Below are positions 63,392-64,000 of a stretch of DNA of 64,000 nt, in pieces. The translations under genes were made by a program, and so were the position numbers. The DNA is from Flavobacterium proteolyticum (GTDB lineage Bacteria > Bacteroidota > Bacteroidia > Flavobacteriales > Flavobacteriaceae). The DNA is taken from assembly GCF_015223105.1 (NCBI RefSeq), contig NZ_JADFTZ010000001.1, forward strand, positions 62,001 through 126,000. Direction: 5' to 3'. Position 1 is the first letter of the stretch; every line of letters starts with the position of its first letter. The notes beneath the pieces are model-generated. The model did not search any database. It saw nothing but the letters and a program-made list of their open reading frames with translations, and was not told where the DNA came from.

Positions 63392-64000
63392 ATGAAAAAA
63401 AATTACTTTACGACATTTGCAACACAGGCTAACCCCTTACCTACAACTGTTGCTAAAAAAATTTGCAAAAGCAAAACATTTACATGGCTATTAGCTATGT
63501 TTGTCTTATTGGGGATTTCTGATGCGTTTGGACAAGTTACTGTTACTCCTGCCAATGGCACAGCCAACAGTTGCAAACTTCCAACTGATTATGTTACTTT
63601 AGGTAATATAACAATTACTGAAAGCGCAGCGAATGGTAATATTTCTATGCCAACAAGTGGAGCGAACTATACCCTTATTCTTACCGCACCACTTAATTTT
63701 CAATTTAATCCTGGAGTAGGAACAGTAACACCGAATGGCACTACAGGTGATATTGACAACATTTCAATAGCCGTTACAGCCACAACTATAACAGTAACTT
63801 ACAATAGTTCTGAAGGTAATAGAACAAATGGATTAGACATAATTACTATAAGTGGAATTCAATTTAGAGGAACAACTCTTCCATCTTCTGGAAATATTAC
63901 ACGAACAGTTCTTTCGCCGGGTACTGGTACAATTACAGGTATAACAAATGGCGTTACAAATTTTGGTACCTTAACATCTTCAAACACAGCGCCAACAGCC
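63392..64000 (+). CDS. start of a large secreted protein (cut by the window end)
   Basis: An open frame of 203 codons without a stop up to the last base. The first 30 residues are polar (including TTFATQANPLPTTVAKK), then a hydrophobic segment TWLLAMFVLLGISDAFGQ ends in a plausible cleavage site. This is the extended type of signal peptide also seen in the 2132-residue adhesin. The following residues (VTVTPANGTANSC, YVTLGNITITES, TVTYNSSEGNRTNGLDIITI) are rich in T, N, G and V and beta-forming, as in T9SS adhesins. The sorting domain, if any, lies outside the window. The leader holds a 21-bp-phased repeat pair. Confidence 0.82.
   Translation, partial: MKKNYFTTFATQANPLPTTVAKKICKSKTFTWLLAMFVLLGISDAFGQVTVTPANGTANSCKLPTDYVTLGNITITESAANGNISMPTSGANYTLILTAPLNFQFNPGVGTVTPNGTTGDIDNISIAVTATTITVTYNSSEGNRTNGLDIITISGIQFRGTTLPSSGNITRTVLSPGTGTITGITNGVTNFGTLTSSNTAPTA

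Overview
The window looks like chromosomal DNA of a Flavobacterium-type member of the Bacteroidota. It is AT-rich, and most start codons have no Shine-Dalgarno sequence. Many genes carry the Bacteroidota promoter box TAnnTTTG, often with TTG about 18-21 bases upstream. The proteins include type IX secretion (T9SS) cargo with C-terminal sorting domains, a SusC/SusD outer-membrane pair, GLPGLI, DUF2851 and DUF3467 proteins, and family-typical ribosome genes. There is no phage, insertion sequence, CRISPR array or recognisable defence island. Most of the window is core genome; the accessory part is the secreted and surface proteins.

Layout. 0.3-4.2 kb: a small Cys-rich membrane protein, a family 2 glycosyltransferase, an ECF sigma factor, lipA and gap. 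4.3-11.2 kb: a TPR hybrid histidine kinase, converging on lpxK-punA, then a Nif3-like protein, a cysteine-less 'zinc ribbon' coiled-coil protein and rluF. 11.2-18.7 kb: a lipoprotein, a GNAT acetyltransferase and a 2132-residue T9SS adhesin. 18.9-32.6 kb: the transcription/translation block on the minus strand (tRNA-Thr, tRNA-Tyr, tRNA-Thr, tuf, tRNA-Trp, secE, nusG, rplKAJL, rpoBC, DUF3467). 32.6-40 kb, still minus: hpf, xerC, rpsU, acyl-CoA dehydrogenase, helix-hairpin-helix protein, an NSS transporter with its 51-residue MetS-type subunit, PspC-like protein and DUF2851.

40-50 kb: a PNGase F-like enzyme, a cystathionine beta-synthase-like enzyme, a putative porin and a SusCD pair. 50-57.6 kb: rnhB, lipB, lysS, two small Spy-like secreted proteins, hemL, a LysM-glucosaminidase and an ACC-deaminase-like PLP enzyme. 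57.6-64 kb: three large T9SS-type secreted proteins, the last cut by the window end, separated by AT-rich and repetitive intergenic DNA.

How the genes fit together: lipA and lipB make the lipoyl cofactor; lpxK belongs to lipid A synthesis; hemL to tetrapyrroles; the 18.9-34 kb block builds ribosomes and RNA polymerase; the T9SS proteins, SusCD, porin and PNGase F-like enzyme form the cell surface and glycan-handling part. The most interesting signals are regulatory. rpsU has a strong Shine-Dalgarno sequence in a genome that otherwise lacks them. A 21-bp-phased direct repeat lies just after the promoter boxes of two T9SS genes. Two promoters are nested inside the terminator of the preceding gene. 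Two divergent promoters interleave completely. A REP-like hairpin lies before lysS, and a 165-170 bp tandem repeat lies between two secreted-protein genes.
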